Origin: Roseibium album
Lineage (GTDB): Bacteria; Pseudomonadota; Alphaproteobacteria; Rhizobiales; Stappiaceae
NCBI RefSeq assembly: GCF_001404515.1
Contig: NZ_CXWE01000013.1
Coordinates: 59,858 to 123,857, forward strand
DNA length: 64,000 bases
Reading direction: 5' to 3'
Both the position numbers and the translations under genes were made by a program. The notes beneath the pieces are model-generated. The model saw only the letters and a list, made by a program, of their open reading frames with translations. It did not search any database and had not been told where the DNA came from. Below, in pieces: positions 45,366 through 55,093 of the stretch; positions within the stretch are counted from its first letter, which is position 1, and every line of letters begins with the position of its first letter.

Positions 45366-45935
45366 TTAAAGTATCCTGTAGAGAGTCATGTCTCTCTTAA
45401 TCATGTGATGAAACAAAACTGCACCAATATGAAGCGCGAACAGGGCGAGCAGAATCCAGGCACTCCACTCGTGGATGGCCGAGAGGTTCCAGGCGATGTC
45501 CGGGCTCTTGCCAATCGGGCTCCAGACTTCCACCAGGCCGAACCAATTCAGGGGAAACCCATGGGCGTTGGTCGCCAGAAAACCCGTCACCGGCATGATG
45601 ACAAGGAAGGCATAAAGCAGGCCATGCACCCCAGAGGCGGCCACCCGTTCCAGGGCGGAGCCTTCATGCTTCGGGGCCTTCGACGTAAGCTTGTATCCGA
45701 CCCTCAGGAGCATCAGCCAAAGGATCAGAAATCCGAAACTCTCATGCAGCAGGTAAAACGTCGAAACAACGTCTTTCTTGGCAAAACCGATCATCAACCC
45801 AAGGGGCCACGTGATCAGAACCAATATGGCAACGGCCCAGTGCAAGAGACGCGCCGGGGAACCGTAACGCTCAGACGAGACAGACACCGATTGCAAGGAG
45901 CTTGCTTCCGCTTCAACCGTCATTCTTGCTGGCAC
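45366..45935 (-). CDS. Cytochrome b561 (di-haem, quinone-oxidising type)
   Basis: A 189-residue membrane protein with four helices. Haem-ligand histidines occur in RLLHWAVAIL, LLHESFGFLI and ALFALHIGAVLFHH, with further His in VHGLLYAFLVIMPVTG. The GTG start at 45935 is preceded by GAGGAG, clearly better than the downstream ATG 45923 or the long upstream opening. Members oxidise quinol or scavenge superoxide. It may end the catabolic gene group upstream on this strand or be independent. Confidence 0.88.
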   Translation of the reverse strand: MPARMTVEAEASSLQSVSVSSERYGSPARLLHWAVAILVLITWPLGLMIGFAKKDVVSTFYLLHESFGFLILWLMLLRVGYKLTSKAPKHEGSALERVAASGVHGLLYAFLVIMPVTGFLATNAHGFPLNWFGLVEVWSPIGKSPDIAWNLSAIHEWSAWILLALFALHIGAVLFHHMIKRDMTLYRIL

Positions 45936-46138
45936 TGACTTCTCCTCTGGCGCTTTAACCTGTTTCACAAGCGCTGAACCACCGATGAACGTTTTGTCCT
46001 TCGATAACCTGAAGATAGTCAAAGCCGCGAGAGATGCCTGTGACGCGCAGCACTTCACCGGCACGCATACCGGTCCCGCAGTTCAGGATTTTGACCCGAA
46101 ACGGCGTCCCCTCTCGACAGATGAAATCTCTGCCGTTG

Positions 46139-46834
46139 CTACGTCCGCGCTCTTTCGAAGGCTGCCCAGGCTGCCTCGAATTTTTCGAAAGTGAACCCGG
46201 GTTCGCGTGCAGGTCCCAGAACGAGATGTTCGGTGTCGAGGAGTTTGCGGATTGCTTCGGCCAGATCCGGCATGACTGCAGCTGGTATGACCAAAGCGCC
46301 GTGCCGGTCCGCGTGAACGAGCTCTCCGGGATGAATGTCCAGTCCGAAAATCCTGACCGGCGTATCTATTTCCCTGACATGGACAAAGCCGTGGCTTGGA
46401 CCGACCGATCCCGCAACGACCGGGAAACCGTCCGGCAAGTCGCCAAGGTCGCGCATGACACCGTTGGTCAGGGCGCCCGACAGGCCCAGCCCCTTGTGAA
46501 CCGTCGTGTTGATTTCGCCCCAATAGGCCCCGATTGCGTTCGGATAGTCTATGTCCTCGACGACAGCCAGTGCCGGACGAGGTCCTTCGGACATATGACG
46601 ATAATAATCCATGCGCCGGGCCTTGATGACGTCAGCCGGCTCTGTCGGTGGCGCCAGCGCCGAAATTCGTGCGGTTCGGGCAAACCCGACCATGGCTCCG
46701 GAGGTCGGATCGGACGACAGCATGGTGCCGCGGGTGAAGCGGTTGAAACCACGCCTGCCTTCTGCAACCTCGATCGCGTTGCAGACCGTCGGCGTGTCGA
46801 CGGTTTTGAGAAGATTCAGAAGGTCAGCTTCCAT
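46139..46834 (-). CDS. RraA-like protein (HMG/CHA aldolase family)
   Basis: A 231-residue protein of the RraA/dimethylmenaquinone methyltransferase family. The substrate/metal region reads GAYWGEINTTVHKGLGLSG and GVMRDLGDLP, whose Arg-Asp pair binds metal and pyruvate-type substrates in aldolases of this family. In a catabolic operon a retro-aldol step on a 4-hydroxy-2-oxo acid is more plausible than RNase E inhibition. Its start overlaps the stop of the preceding hydrolase gene. Confidence 0.85.
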   Translation of the reverse strand: MEADLLNLLKTVDTPTVCNAIEVAEGRRGFNRFTRGTMLSSDPTSGAMVGFARTARISALAPPTEPADVIKARRMDYYRHMSEGPRPALAVVEDIDYPNAIGAYWGEINTTVHKGLGLSGALTNGVMRDLGDLPDGFPVVAGSVGPSHGFVHVREIDTPVRIFGLDIHPGELVHADRHGALVIPAAVMPDLAEAIRKLLDTEHLVLGPAREPGFTFEKFEAAWAAFERART

Positions 46835-47526
46835 CAGAGTTCCAACCAGGTCTTGAAGGCCTCATTGACGGCCTCGGGTTGTTCCAGGGTCGGCAGGTGC
46901 CCTGCGCCCTCGACGATATTGAGCACGGAGCCCTCAATGAGGTCATGCATCCGTTCGTGTCTCTCCAGCGGACAGAGCCGGTCTTCCCTACCCATCAGGA
47001 TCAGGGTCGGGATTCCGACCGCCCGCAGGGCTGCCTGCTGATCGGGCCTGGATTGCAAGGCTCGCGACTGACGCTCGAAGACATCGGCACCCAGGTCGAG
47101 TGCCATATCCATGCAGATATCGAGGACATCCTCGCGGAGTGGCCCGTTCGCCAGATAGTTCGGCTTGAGTTCGTCCCTCATGACCTCGCGCAGACCGCCT
47201 GCCCGGACCTTGTCGATCTGAGGCTCCCGGCGCCGCCTGACGTCTTCCAGCTCGGCACGCGGATTGGTATCCAGAAGGGCCAGCCTGTCGATGCGCGCCG
47301 GAGCCTGTCTCAGAACCTCCATTGCAACGATGCCGCCCATGGAAAGGCCGGCCAGGGCGAATCGCGGCGGGGCCTTTTCCAGAATATCGGCAGCAAGTGC
47401 CTCGACAGTCGCATGCTCAGTGATCGGAGCAAGATGAATTGTCATTCGCCCGGACAGCGCGGCAACCTGCGGACCGTAAAGCCGCCCATCGCACATCATG
47501 CCGGGAAGAAGGACCAGTGGGATCAC
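46834..47526 (-). CDS. Alpha/beta hydrolase
   Basis: A 230-residue small alpha/beta hydrolase. The nucleophile elbow is AGLSMGGIVAMEV (Ser), the acid is probably in LMGREDRLCPL, and the His in EGAGHLPTLEQPEAV. It may open a lactone or ester in the pathway. The GTG start at 47526 overlaps the preceding stop codon (GTGA), and the end overlaps the RraA-like gene, so the three genes are translated together. Confidence 0.88.
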   Translation of the reverse strand: MIPLVLLPGMMCDGRLYGPQVAALSGRMTIHLAPITEHATVEALAADILEKAPPRFALAGLSMGGIVAMEVLRQAPARIDRLALLDTNPRAELEDVRRRREPQIDKVRAGGLREVMRDELKPNYLANGPLREDVLDICMDMALDLGADVFERQSRALQSRPDQQAALRAVGIPTLILMGREDRLCPLERHERMHDLIEGSVLNIVEGAGHLPTLEQPEAVNEAFKTWLEL

Positions 47527-48656
47527 GCACGTTCTCCGGCGATTGCAGCACCATCGGCAAGTGCCTTCAGTTTGGCGAAGGCGATCTCCGGATCAACTGC
47601 GCCGTAACCGGCGAAGGTGCCGAAGCCGCAGTCGGATCCGGCAATCACCCGATCGGCTCCGACGATTCCGACAAACCGGTCAAGGCGCTGCGCAACCACT
47701 TCCGGATGTTCAACGAAATTCGTTGTGGTGTCGACGACACCGGGAACCAGCACCTTGTCGTCGGGAATTTCGGATCGCCGGTCCCTGAAAACAGTCCATT
47801 CATGCGCATGCCGCGGATTGGACGTTTCAAATAGGACGTAGCGCGCGCGCGCCGACATGAGTGTTGAAAACACCTTGTCCATGGAAATATCACAGACATG
47901 CGGCCCTTCGTAGTTTCCCCAGCAGATGTGAATTCGGACATTCGCCGGATCGATGTTCTGGAGCGCATGGTTCAGTGCTTCGACATGGCCGGCTGCAATC
48001 TTGAGAAACTCCTCATCAGAGAGGTCGGTAAACAGCATGTGACGCGACAAGGCGAGATCCGGACAGTCAAGCTGCAGTTTCAAGCCGGAGGCGACGATGG
48101 TCTCGTATTCGGTCTTCATGACATCGGCAAGCGCCTGCAGGTAGGCCTCCCGCGTGGGGTAATAGTCGTTTTGCAGAAACAGCGAGATGACCCCAGGCGA
48201 TGCGGCATTCATGAACCCATGCTGAGCACCATGTTCGGACATTGCCCCCTTTAGATGCCGGATGTCCTTTACCAACTCCCCCTGGCCCTTTGAGCGCACT
48301 TCACCAGTGCACATCGGCCTGGCATATTGCGGCGTACCACCGCTTTCGGCGATCCGCTTCAGAAAACCGGGATAGAGCTTAAGGTCCGCCGGAGCGTTCC
48401 GGGGACTGTCACCGGAGAACCCCGTGTAGCGGTCTTTCACGTATGTAGCGTAGGAAATCTTGGAGGTCTCGCCATCGCTGACGACCGTCACACCGGCGTC
48501 GACCTGTTTGCGCACAGTCTCCGAGACAGCGGCAGCCATCGCCGCGTCGAATGCCGCCTCGTCGTAGTCCTCACCCTTTTCGCGTGCAAATATGAAGTCG
48601 ACGACTTTCTGTGTTCTCGGCAACGAGCCGACATGGGTAACGTCAATATTGCTCAT
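47523..48656 (-). CDS. MetE C-terminal-domain-like protein (cobalamin-independent methionine synthase II family)
   Basis: A 377-residue protein matching only the catalytic C-terminal barrel of cobalamin-independent methionine synthase, with the zinc ligands suggested by HICWGNYEGPH and SDCGFGTFAG. True MetE is about 750 residues, so this is the short class II type, often found in catabolic clusters where it may demethylate or otherwise transfer one-carbon groups. GGGGGAG precedes ATG 48656. Its product role in this locus is unknown. Confidence 0.85.
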   Translation of the reverse strand: MSNIDVTHVGSLPRTQKVVDFIFAREKGEDYDEAAFDAAMAAAVSETVRKQVDAGVTVVSDGETSKISYATYVKDRYTGFSGDSPRNAPADLKLYPGFLKRIAESGGTPQYARPMCTGEVRSKGQGELVKDIRHLKGAMSEHGAQHGFMNAASPGVISLFLQNDYYPTREAYLQALADVMKTEYETIVASGLKLQLDCPDLALSRHMLFTDLSDEEFLKIAAGHVEALNHALQNIDPANVRIHICWGNYEGPHVCDISMDKVFSTLMSARARYVLFETSNPRHAHEWTVFRDRRSEIPDDKVLVPGVVDTTTNFVEHPEVVAQRLDRFVGIVGADRVIAGSDCGFGTFAGYGAVDPEIAFAKLKALADGAAIAGERA

Positions 48657-48684
48657 GATCTCCCCCGGTGTGTCTGGCAGGATT

Positions 48685-48915
48685 TCAGCCGTGCCTCTGG
48701 TTTTCTTCAAATGCGTGGTTCCCATTCAGGTCTTCGCTGCCAGGCGAAGTACGGGCCGGGAACACCTGGCCTGTTGTTCTGCTTCCAAGCTGGTTTCCGC
48801 GTTGCCGGATGATGGTCAAGGTCCGGGATCTTCGCGGTGCTTCGCCTGGACGGCACCCCGGAGCATGCCGCCAGATCGAAACAATATCGCCAGTGAGGCG
48901 GTGCATTTTCTTCAT
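48685..48915 (-). CDS. Possible small ORF, uncertain
   Basis: A 76-codon frame whose ATG overlaps the cupin gene stop (ATGA) fills most of the 258-base spacer. Its predicted product is Arg/Ser/Gly-rich with no recognisable motif. The overlap is suggestive but composition looks like chance translation. Confidence 0.2.
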   Translation of the reverse strand: MKKMHRLTGDIVSIWRHAPGCRPGEAPRRSRTLTIIRQRGNQLGSRTTGQVFPARTSPGSEDLNGNHAFEENQRHG

Positions 48916-49886
48916 CAGCCGACCCAGGTCGGTCCCGCCTGGTCTTGGGTATTCAGGACGCGATAAAGGCTCGCTTCTCCGCTCATGGACGGCACAAGGC
49001 TGTGCTCGAGACCCGGCGGAACAGCGCAGGTATCACCTGGTGCCAGGCCTTTCTCACCACCTGACCAGCAGAGTTTCCAATGGCCACGCACAACCATCAG
49101 AATTTCATGACAGTTCAAGGTGTAGTTCGTGTCCGGAATTGATCCACGCGTAAGGAACTCGACCTCGAAGCCAGGTCTGTCCTTCAAAAGCCCGGCTTCA
49201 CCGATCACCTTGCATGGCGAATTGGCAGCAAGTGCCATCAGATCCCAATAGCGGGCAACATAGTCGCGGACAACGGCACTATTGCCCGGTTCCGGATAGG
49301 CCTTGAGCTCCTCGTCGGAAAGAAGCGGCATCGGCCTGATACCATCTGGAAGTGACTGGCCTTTCTTGGTGTCGTACAGAACTCCGTTCTCACCAAGAAC
49401 AAGGCCGTGATCGCTGGCATCCTCGATGACCTGGGGCGCCCAAGTGACGCCCCCACCTGCATCATCGCCACCAAGAACCGCCATGATCATTCCGTAGTCG
49501 GTGCCTATGTTTTCGAACCCGCGGAAAATGCCTGTCGGTATGTTGAAGATGTCGCCCTCTTCCAGAACAACTTCTCCCGCAGTTCCCCAACGCCCCCAGA
49601 AAAAGCGCCAGCGGCCCTTCAGGACGTAGAAGACCTCCGCCGTTTTATGCGAATGCAATGAATTGCGGCACTTTGGCGGTTGCCCGGCCGCGCCGATATT
49701 GAAGCCCGGCGTGTCCTTGATGTGAACATGCTGGTCCGGACTTTCAGATACGCCGCCACCGATGATCGTGAAGTTTTCCTTTTGATCGGAGCCGGGTGTG
49801 TGTGCATCGATAAAGGCCGTTCGGCACGGCTTCAGGTCACCATAGCGGACAATCCGCGTTTCCATCTCGTCAGGGCTCATTACCAT
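48915..49886 (-). CDS. Bicupin protein (gentisate-dioxygenase-like fold)
   Basis: A 323-residue protein with two cupin domains. The first carries LHSHKTAEVFYVLKGRWRF with metal-ligand His residues, then EEGDIFNIPTGIFRGFENIG. The second has NCHEILMVVRGHWKLCW and PPGLEHSLVP. It resembles bicupins such as gentisate dioxygenase in layout but I cannot assign a reaction. It follows a SnoaL-like gene by 14 bases in the same operon. Confidence 0.82.
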   Translation of the reverse strand: MVMSPDEMETRIVRYGDLKPCRTAFIDAHTPGSDQKENFTIIGGGVSESPDQHVHIKDTPGFNIGAAGQPPKCRNSLHSHKTAEVFYVLKGRWRFFWGRWGTAGEVVLEEGDIFNIPTGIFRGFENIGTDYGMIMAVLGGDDAGGGVTWAPQVIEDASDHGLVLGENGVLYDTKKGQSLPDGIRPMPLLSDEELKAYPEPGNSAVVRDYVARYWDLMALAANSPCKVIGEAGLLKDRPGFEVEFLTRGSIPDTNYTLNCHEILMVVRGHWKLCWSGGEKGLAPGDTCAVPPGLEHSLVPSMSGEASLYRVLNTQDQAGPTWVG

Positions 49887-49900
49887 ACCTGTCTGTTTAC

Positions 49901-50869
49901 CTATCCGGTCTTCAGTGCGATCTGTTTCCAGACCACCGTTTCATCGAGAAGCGTGTATTCGCGTCGCAGACCCCTGGGTCCGAACTCGGCGTGTGATGCG
50001 CCCATGATGTGGACGTCGGCACCGGTTGGTTCGCCGAATGCCCCCCAGCCGTCATGCCTGCCGGTGAGCGACCAGCGAATGGCGGCGCGCGGCGGCATCA
50101 TGGGATCGTCCCGGCCGATCTGATGCTCGATCCGGAAATCGGCAGACGGAAAGCCGGCTCGCAGACCCATCCAGAAGCGGTCCGCAACGTCCCAGGAATA
50201 GCCGGCAGTTCCACCTGGATAGGCGAGTTCACACGCGCGATCGTATTCAGCTTCGATGGCGGCCATGTCTGCATTCATGATCCGGCTCAAAATGTCGGCG
50301 TATTTCACGCCCCATTCATTGTCGTTCCCTTTGCCGGTGTACGGACCAATCTTGTCGATCGCGGGTGTGAAAGGCCGGCTGCAGTGTTCGGGGCCACCTT
50401 CGCGCGCGATCAGATCCAATGCATATTTCTTCGGTTCCCAGCCCATCTGACGCACGATCGCACCCTGGTCGCGGATCAGCCACTCATCGTTGATCTGGTT
50501 GTTGATGGCGTGGCAATCGGCAATAATCCGGTATTGCAGTTTCTTGCCCGTCGCGTTGCCGTAGACACCATCGCCAAGGTGGGTCGCGGTGGAAACAATA
50601 CGATGCGAGGAAAGCATGCCTTCCTCAGGAGTGCCTGACCAGATGACGTCCTCACCGAACAGGGTTCGGTCAGGAAATTCCGACAAGGTGGCCATGGTCG
50701 CACCGATCACCCCCTTGTTGCCAACCACAAGCGAACCCGGCGAGCGTACGATAATGTCGTCGGAATAGTAGTGGTGAAGCGTTGCGATCTTGCGCTCTTC
50801 CCAGATTTCCCTGGTGATCCCGATAATGTAGTCGGGGAAATCCTTCCAGCGCGGGTCAAAGCCTTTCAT
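49901..50869 (-). CDS. Double-domain SnoaL/NTF2-like protein (divergent type)
   Basis: A 322-residue protein with two SnoaL-like cone folds (about residues 15-150 and 190-320). It has SDDIIVRSPGSLVVGNKGVI in the first and EYTLLDETVVWKQIAL closing the second. It lacks the WYGP/ENWV signature of the four other SnoaL-like proteins of this locus, so it is a separate branch. Its ATG lies 13 bases inside the end of the LacI gene. SnoaL-like proteins act as cyclases, isomerases, dehydratases or hydrolases. Confidence 0.8.
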   Translation of the reverse strand: MKGFDPRWKDFPDYIIGITREIWEERKIATLHHYYSDDIIVRSPGSLVVGNKGVIGATMATLSEFPDRTLFGEDVIWSGTPEEGMLSSHRIVSTATHLGDGVYGNATGKKLQYRIIADCHAINNQINDEWLIRDQGAIVRQMGWEPKKYALDLIAREGGPEHCSRPFTPAIDKIGPYTGKGNDNEWGVKYADILSRIMNADMAAIEAEYDRACELAYPGGTAGYSWDVADRFWMGLRAGFPSADFRIEHQIGRDDPMMPPRAAIRWSLTGRHDGWGAFGEPTGADVHIMGASHAEFGPRGLRREYTLLDETVVWKQIALKTG

Positions 50870-51887
50870 CGAGCCATCCTTCGGGTATGCGGGCTGAACC
50901 GCGGACCATCAGTGGTCCGTCTATCTGAATTTTCTGGACGTCACTGCTGCCCTCCTCGATCCAGCCGAGCAGCGTGGAGACCGTTGCCTCGACCATCCGG
51001 TTGGAGGGCTGGCGCAAAGTGGTGAGATTGTAGGCGGGCCATGACGCGAGGGGCACATCGTCGTATCCGACGACCGAAACATCGCCCGGAATGTCGAGGT
51101 TGAGTTCGAAACGCAAGACATCCATGACGGCAAATGCCATGTGATCGTTGCCGACAAACACCGCATCCGGGCGGTCGTCACCTGCAAAGATTTCGCGCGC
51201 AGCAGCGGCGGCTGTCTCCCGGTTGTACATACCGTCAACGCAGGCCGCGAGCCCGACCCCCGCCGCTTCCAGTCCGGCACGAAAGCCGGCTTCGCGATCC
51301 CTGCCTGTGGAAGATCCGGACCAGCCCGCGATATGAGCAATCCTGCGGTGTCCGCCTGCGGCGAGAAAATCCGCAATCTTGCGACCACCTTCCAGATTGT
51401 TGGACGTGACCTGATTGAGGCGATGATCATCCTGACCGCGGTTGAAAAGAACCACCGGAACGCCGGCAGCAGCGCAGCGCGCAGCCAGTGCGTTGGACAT
51501 GCCAACGGATGCGGTGATGATGCCGTCGACCTGATAATCGAGCAATTCCCCCATCACCCTGTCGACACCTGCGTCGTCATTCGACACCATGAAAACGAGA
51601 ATGTGGTACCCATGCGCCTGAAGCGCAGTGGACAGTCTTTCCAGGGCGTCGGGATAGAACTGGTTTTCCAGATAGGCCACCACCAGCCCAATGATCCGGG
51701 AACGGCCGGTGATGAGCGAGCGCGCCAGAACATTCGGCCGATATCCGAGCTCCTGAGCAGCTTTCAGCACCTTTTCCGCCATTTTCGGTGATACCGACGC
51801 TCCCGGTGTGAACACGCGGCTGACTGCGGATTGGCTGACGCCGGCCCTCATGGCAACGTCGACGGATGTAACTTTCTCAGCGCGCAT
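50856..51887 (-). CDS. LacI-family regulator of the SnoaL/GMC catabolic locus
   Basis: A 343-residue LacI regulator with an N-terminal helix-turn-helix (SVDVAMRAGVSQSAVSRVFT) and a ligand core ending in GYDDVPLASWPAYNLTTLRQ. ATG 51887 overlaps the SDR stop (ATGA), which decides the start. It is embedded in the operon it most likely controls. The 14-bp palindromes found upstream of the ABC ATPase, the divergent SnoaL gene and HisD-like gene fit this type of protein. Confidence 0.9.
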   Translation of the reverse strand: MRAEKVTSVDVAMRAGVSQSAVSRVFTPGASVSPKMAEKVLKAAQELGYRPNVLARSLITGRSRIIGLVVAYLENQFYPDALERLSTALQAHGYHILVFMVSNDDAGVDRVMGELLDYQVDGIITASVGMSNALAARCAAAGVPVVLFNRGQDDHRLNQVTSNNLEGGRKIADFLAAGGHRRIAHIAGWSGSSTGRDREAGFRAGLEAAGVGLAACVDGMYNRETAAAAAREIFAGDDRPDAVFVGNDHMAFAVMDVLRFELNLDIPGDVSVVGYDDVPLASWPAYNLTTLRQPSNRMVEATVSTLLGWIEEGSSDVQKIQIDGPLMVRGSARIPEGWLDERL

Positions 51888-52654
51888 CAGTCCGCCGTCC
51901 AACCTCCATCGACCAGAAGCGATGTTCCCGTCACCAGGGAAGACGCATCGCTAGCCAGATACAGCACGGCGCCCATGATGTCCTCGACGGTGCCCGTGCG
52001 GCCCAGTTTGATCTTTTCCTCGATCCACCTGACCCGCTCAGGGTTATCGAAGGTCACCTCGGTCAGTGGCGTTCGGATGAAGGTTGGGCAAATCGTGTTG
52101 ACGCGTATCTGCTTCGGACCAAATTCCAGTGCCATAGCCTTGGTAAAACCCTCGACCGCGAACTTGGAGGCGCAATAAACCGCCCGGTCGATGCCCCCTA
52201 CATGAGCCATTTGAGAGCTCATGTTGATGAGTGACCCGGGTTTGCCCGCCGCCATCAGGCCCCTGGCCACACACTGCGTGACAAAATAGGCACCGCGCAG
52301 GTTGACATTCATCACCGCATCGAAATCTTCAGGAGACGTTTCAATGGCCGGCGTGTGCCGCGCAAGACCTGCACTGTTGACAAGGACATCAAACGGGCCG
52401 TGCCGATCTATGCTGACCTGAACTTCAAGAACATCGGCTACATCGAGTTGCAGGAAGGACGCCTTCCACCCCTTGGCCGTCATCGTGCTGACGGCTTCCG
52501 CCAGTTTTTCCTCCCGCCGCGCAGCGAGAACCACATCGCCGCCTGCTTCGGCCAGGGCCGTTGCGCAGGCAAGGCCGATGCCCGATGAAGCTCCTGCAAC
52601 CAGGACCTTTTTGCCAGCAAGGGAAAAACTCGGGGTAGAAGGAAGTTCGATCAT
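51887..52654 (-). CDS. Short-chain dehydrogenase/reductase
   Basis: A 255-residue classical SDR. The coenzyme loop is VAGASSGIGLACATALAEAG, the catalytic Ser lies in LINMSSQMAHVGG, and Tyr-Lys in AVYCASKFAVEGFTKA. The C-terminal GTSLLVDGGWTAD is standard. It overlaps both neighbours by ATGA. It probably oxidises a secondary alcohol of the unknown substrate. Confidence 0.93.
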   Translation of the reverse strand: MIELPSTPSFSLAGKKVLVAGASSGIGLACATALAEAGGDVVLAARREEKLAEAVSTMTAKGWKASFLQLDVADVLEVQVSIDRHGPFDVLVNSAGLARHTPAIETSPEDFDAVMNVNLRGAYFVTQCVARGLMAAGKPGSLINMSSQMAHVGGIDRAVYCASKFAVEGFTKAMALEFGPKQIRVNTICPTFIRTPLTEVTFDNPERVRWIEEKIKLGRTGTVEDIMGAVLYLASDASSLVTGTSLLVDGGWTAD

Positions 52655-53700
52655 GTCAGGGATACTCCGGTTTCAGGATCAAAGCCCGCGCGGGCCTTGT
52701 TGAAATCCCGAAGTCTGTTGAAAACGTCAACACCCAACTGGGCATAAGCATCCAGAAGATCAACAAGAACCCAGTTTTCGCGGATCAATCCGTTTTCCAG
52801 GCGCCAGAAATCGAGGCTGCGCATGGTGATTTTCCTGCCTGAAGGCGCAATCCCCATCCAGCCATCGTGAGACACGGTCTGGATCATGTTCGGCCAGCCG
52901 GTCACGGCAGCATATTGCCGATCCCCGAAGAAATGGTAGGTCACCTCGTCAACATAACGACCACGATCCGGCATCCCGTTCAGGAACGGGATCTGATGCC
53001 AGTTGCGAAACCCCTTGATGCCCCGTCCCGTACCAATGCCCGAAGGACCGTACCAGCTCATGCGGGGGTGCCAGAATTTCGGCAATTCCATGACTTCCGG
53101 TCCGCCTTGGGAGGGATGCCGTTTCATGTAGGTCAGCATGTCGATAATGTGCTGGCAAGTAGCCCGACCGGCGTCTGCGTCGTAGGGACCCTGAACGATG
53201 CCATCTTCCGTAGCAGGCCCCGGAACGTGCCACTCGCGTCCCAGACTGGGCGCCATCGGCCAGGCATTCGCCTGCATCATGACTTCCGGAATATCCCAGA
53301 GCGCCTGGAATTCAACGACCTTGCCATCCATGAAACGGTAAAACTCATGAAACCGCATGGAGACCTGGTGGTTCGTGGCCGGAATGTCCAGCCAGGGCGT
53401 CTCAAAAGACCCTGTGTAATAACCACCGCAACCGACCCAGTCCTGTCCTTCCGGCGTCGGGCCGGCCATGACGATGGTATCGCGGCGTTCCAGATCCGGA
53501 ATGGCCCTGAAGAGAGGTGCGTAGGCCTTTTCGTAAAACGCGTCCGGTCCGGTCGTATCTCCAAATGGATGGCAAAGTCTGAAAAGGGAATCCGGAGCGC
53601 ACAGATCCTTCAGGGCCTTGCGGACGTTGTTTTCTTCAAAGTCATACATCGCTGCCCGCAGCGAAGAGATCAGGGCCTTGTGCTCGGTATGCCTGTCCAT
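52651..53700 (-). CDS. Fused double SnoaL/NTF2-like protein A
   Basis: A 349-residue protein with two related cone-fold halves. The first half has a segment around HPFGDTTGPDAFYEK and CGGYYTGSF. The linker carries GPATEDGI. The second half has WYGPSGIGTG, YAAVTGWPNM, GIAPSGRKI, SLDFWR and IRENWVLVDLLDA. The same order of motifs occurs in three other proteins of the locus. ATG 53700 is chosen since the longer frame opening overlaps the HisD-like gene. Possible role: isomerase, dehydratase or cyclase on a small hydroxylated molecule. Confidence 0.85.
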   Translation of the reverse strand: MDRHTEHKALISSLRAAMYDFEENNVRKALKDLCAPDSLFRLCHPFGDTTGPDAFYEKAYAPLFRAIPDLERRDTIVMAGPTPEGQDWVGCGGYYTGSFETPWLDIPATNHQVSMRFHEFYRFMDGKVVEFQALWDIPEVMMQANAWPMAPSLGREWHVPGPATEDGIVQGPYDADAGRATCQHIIDMLTYMKRHPSQGGPEVMELPKFWHPRMSWYGPSGIGTGRGIKGFRNWHQIPFLNGMPDRGRYVDEVTYHFFGDRQYAAVTGWPNMIQTVSHDGWMGIAPSGRKITMRSLDFWRLENGLIRENWVLVDLLDAYAQLGVDVFNRLRDFNKARAGFDPETGVSLT

Positions 53701-53702
53701 CG

Positions 53703-55013
53703 CTATTCGGCGGCCTCTCCGTAAGGGACGTTGCCGCCTCCGTATCTGCGGACACGGACATTGGCCTGCTCCGCGTGACCGACAAACCCCTCGAGCATGC
53801 ACAAGCGCGAACAATACGCGCCGATCTCGGCCGCTGCCTCGTCCGTCAGGACCTTCTGGTAGGAGTGTGTCTTCAGGAACTTGCCGACCCACAGCCCACC
53901 CGTGTAGCGCCCAGCCTTCTTGGTCGGCAGAGTGTGGTTGGTGCCGATCACCTTGTCACCATTTGCAACATTGGTGCGCGCACCCAGAAACAGGGCGCCG
54001 TAGCAGGTCATTTTTTCTAGGAACCAATCATCACGGTCGGTCATTACCTGCACATGCTCCGAAGCGATATCGTCCGCAACAGCGAGCATCTCGTCGTAAG
54101 TGTCACACAGGATCACCTCGCCATAGTCCTCCCAGGATTTCGACGCCGTGTCCGCAGTTGGCAGGATCTTCAGGAGCCTGCCGATTTCAGCGAGCGTTTC
54201 GGTGGCAAGCCTGCGCGAGTTGGTCACCAGAACCGCAGGGGAATTGTAACCGTGTTCGGCCTGCCCCAGCAGGTCCGTCGCGCACATTTCCGCATCGACC
54301 GTCTCATCCGCAATCACCATGGTCTCGGTGGGTCCCGCGAAGAGATCTATGCCGACCTTGCCGAAGAGCTGGCGTTTGGCCTCGGCAACGAAGGCGTTGC
54401 CCGGACCGACCAGCATGTGCACTGGATCAATGGTTTCCGTGCCGAGGGCCATGGCGCCAACGGCCTGGATACCGCCGAGAACGTAAATTTCATGCGCACC
54501 ACCCAGATGCATCGCTGCAATAACCGCCGGGTTCGGCGCACCCTTGAAGGGAGGGGTCGCAGCGATGATGCGGGGAACTTCCGCAACTGACGCTGTCGCA
54601 ACAGACATGTGGGCGGAAGCAACCATCGGAAACTTTCCACCCGGAACATAACAGCCTACCGACTGCACCGGGATGTTCTTGTGCCCCAGGACAACGCCAG
54701 GCATCGTTTCGACCTCGATGTCGAGCATCGAAGCGCGTTGCGCCTCTGCGAACTTACGAACCTGCTGCTGGGCAAATTTGATGTCTTCCATGTCTCGTGA
54801 AGAGACCTGGTTCATCAAAGCCTCGATGTCTGACGCACTCAAACGGAAGGAAGGTGGCGTGTAGTTGTCGAATTTTTCCGACAATTCGCGCACGGCTGCG
54901 TCGCCGCGTGCCTCGATCTCCTTGAGCGTTCCCTCCACGATGGAGCGAACCTTGGCATCGTCCTGCGAGCGTTCCGCTTCCGGCTTTCCACGCTTCAGAT
55001 ACTCAATGGCCAT
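53703..55013 (-). CDS. HisD-family dehydrogenase (possibly HpsN-like)
   Basis: A 436-residue homologue of histidinol dehydrogenase. It keeps GPGNAFVAEAKRQLFG, the zinc-binding GQAEHG and an EH pair (SEHVQVM). No histidine-biosynthesis gene is nearby, and its neighbours are catabolic; several HisD homologues such as sulfopropanediol 3-dehydrogenase (HpsN) oxidise alcohols to acids in two NAD-dependent steps. A two-step oxidation of a primary alcohol to a carboxylate is therefore the most likely job here. The palindrome at 55094 lies 80 bases before the start. Confidence 0.9.
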   Translation of the reverse strand: MAIEYLKRGKPEAERSQDDAKVRSIVEGTLKEIEARGDAAVRELSEKFDNYTPPSFRLSASDIEALMNQVSSRDMEDIKFAQQQVRKFAEAQRASMLDIEVETMPGVVLGHKNIPVQSVGCYVPGGKFPMVASAHMSVATASVAEVPRIIAATPPFKGAPNPAVIAAMHLGGAHEIYVLGGIQAVGAMALGTETIDPVHMLVGPGNAFVAEAKRQLFGKVGIDLFAGPTETMVIADETVDAEMCATDLLGQAEHGYNSPAVLVTNSRRLATETLAEIGRLLKILPTADTASKSWEDYGEVILCDTYDEMLAVADDIASEHVQVMTDRDDWFLEKMTCYGALFLGARTNVANGDKVIGTNHTLPTKKAGRYTGGLWVGKFLKTHSYQKVLTDEAAAEIGAYCSRLCMLEGFVGHAEQANVRVRRYGGGNVPYGEAAE

Positions 55014-55093
55014 GTTTCATCCCTTTCAAAGTGCCGGCAGCCGCTCTCCTGGCGGACTTCACTCGACACTCGCCTTACCGTTTCCATTCAACT

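Noticed and set aside
52651..53892. Longer N-terminus for SnoaL-like protein A
   Set aside because: The extra residues are Arg-rich translation of the HisD-like gene in another frame; ATG 53700 fits between the genes.
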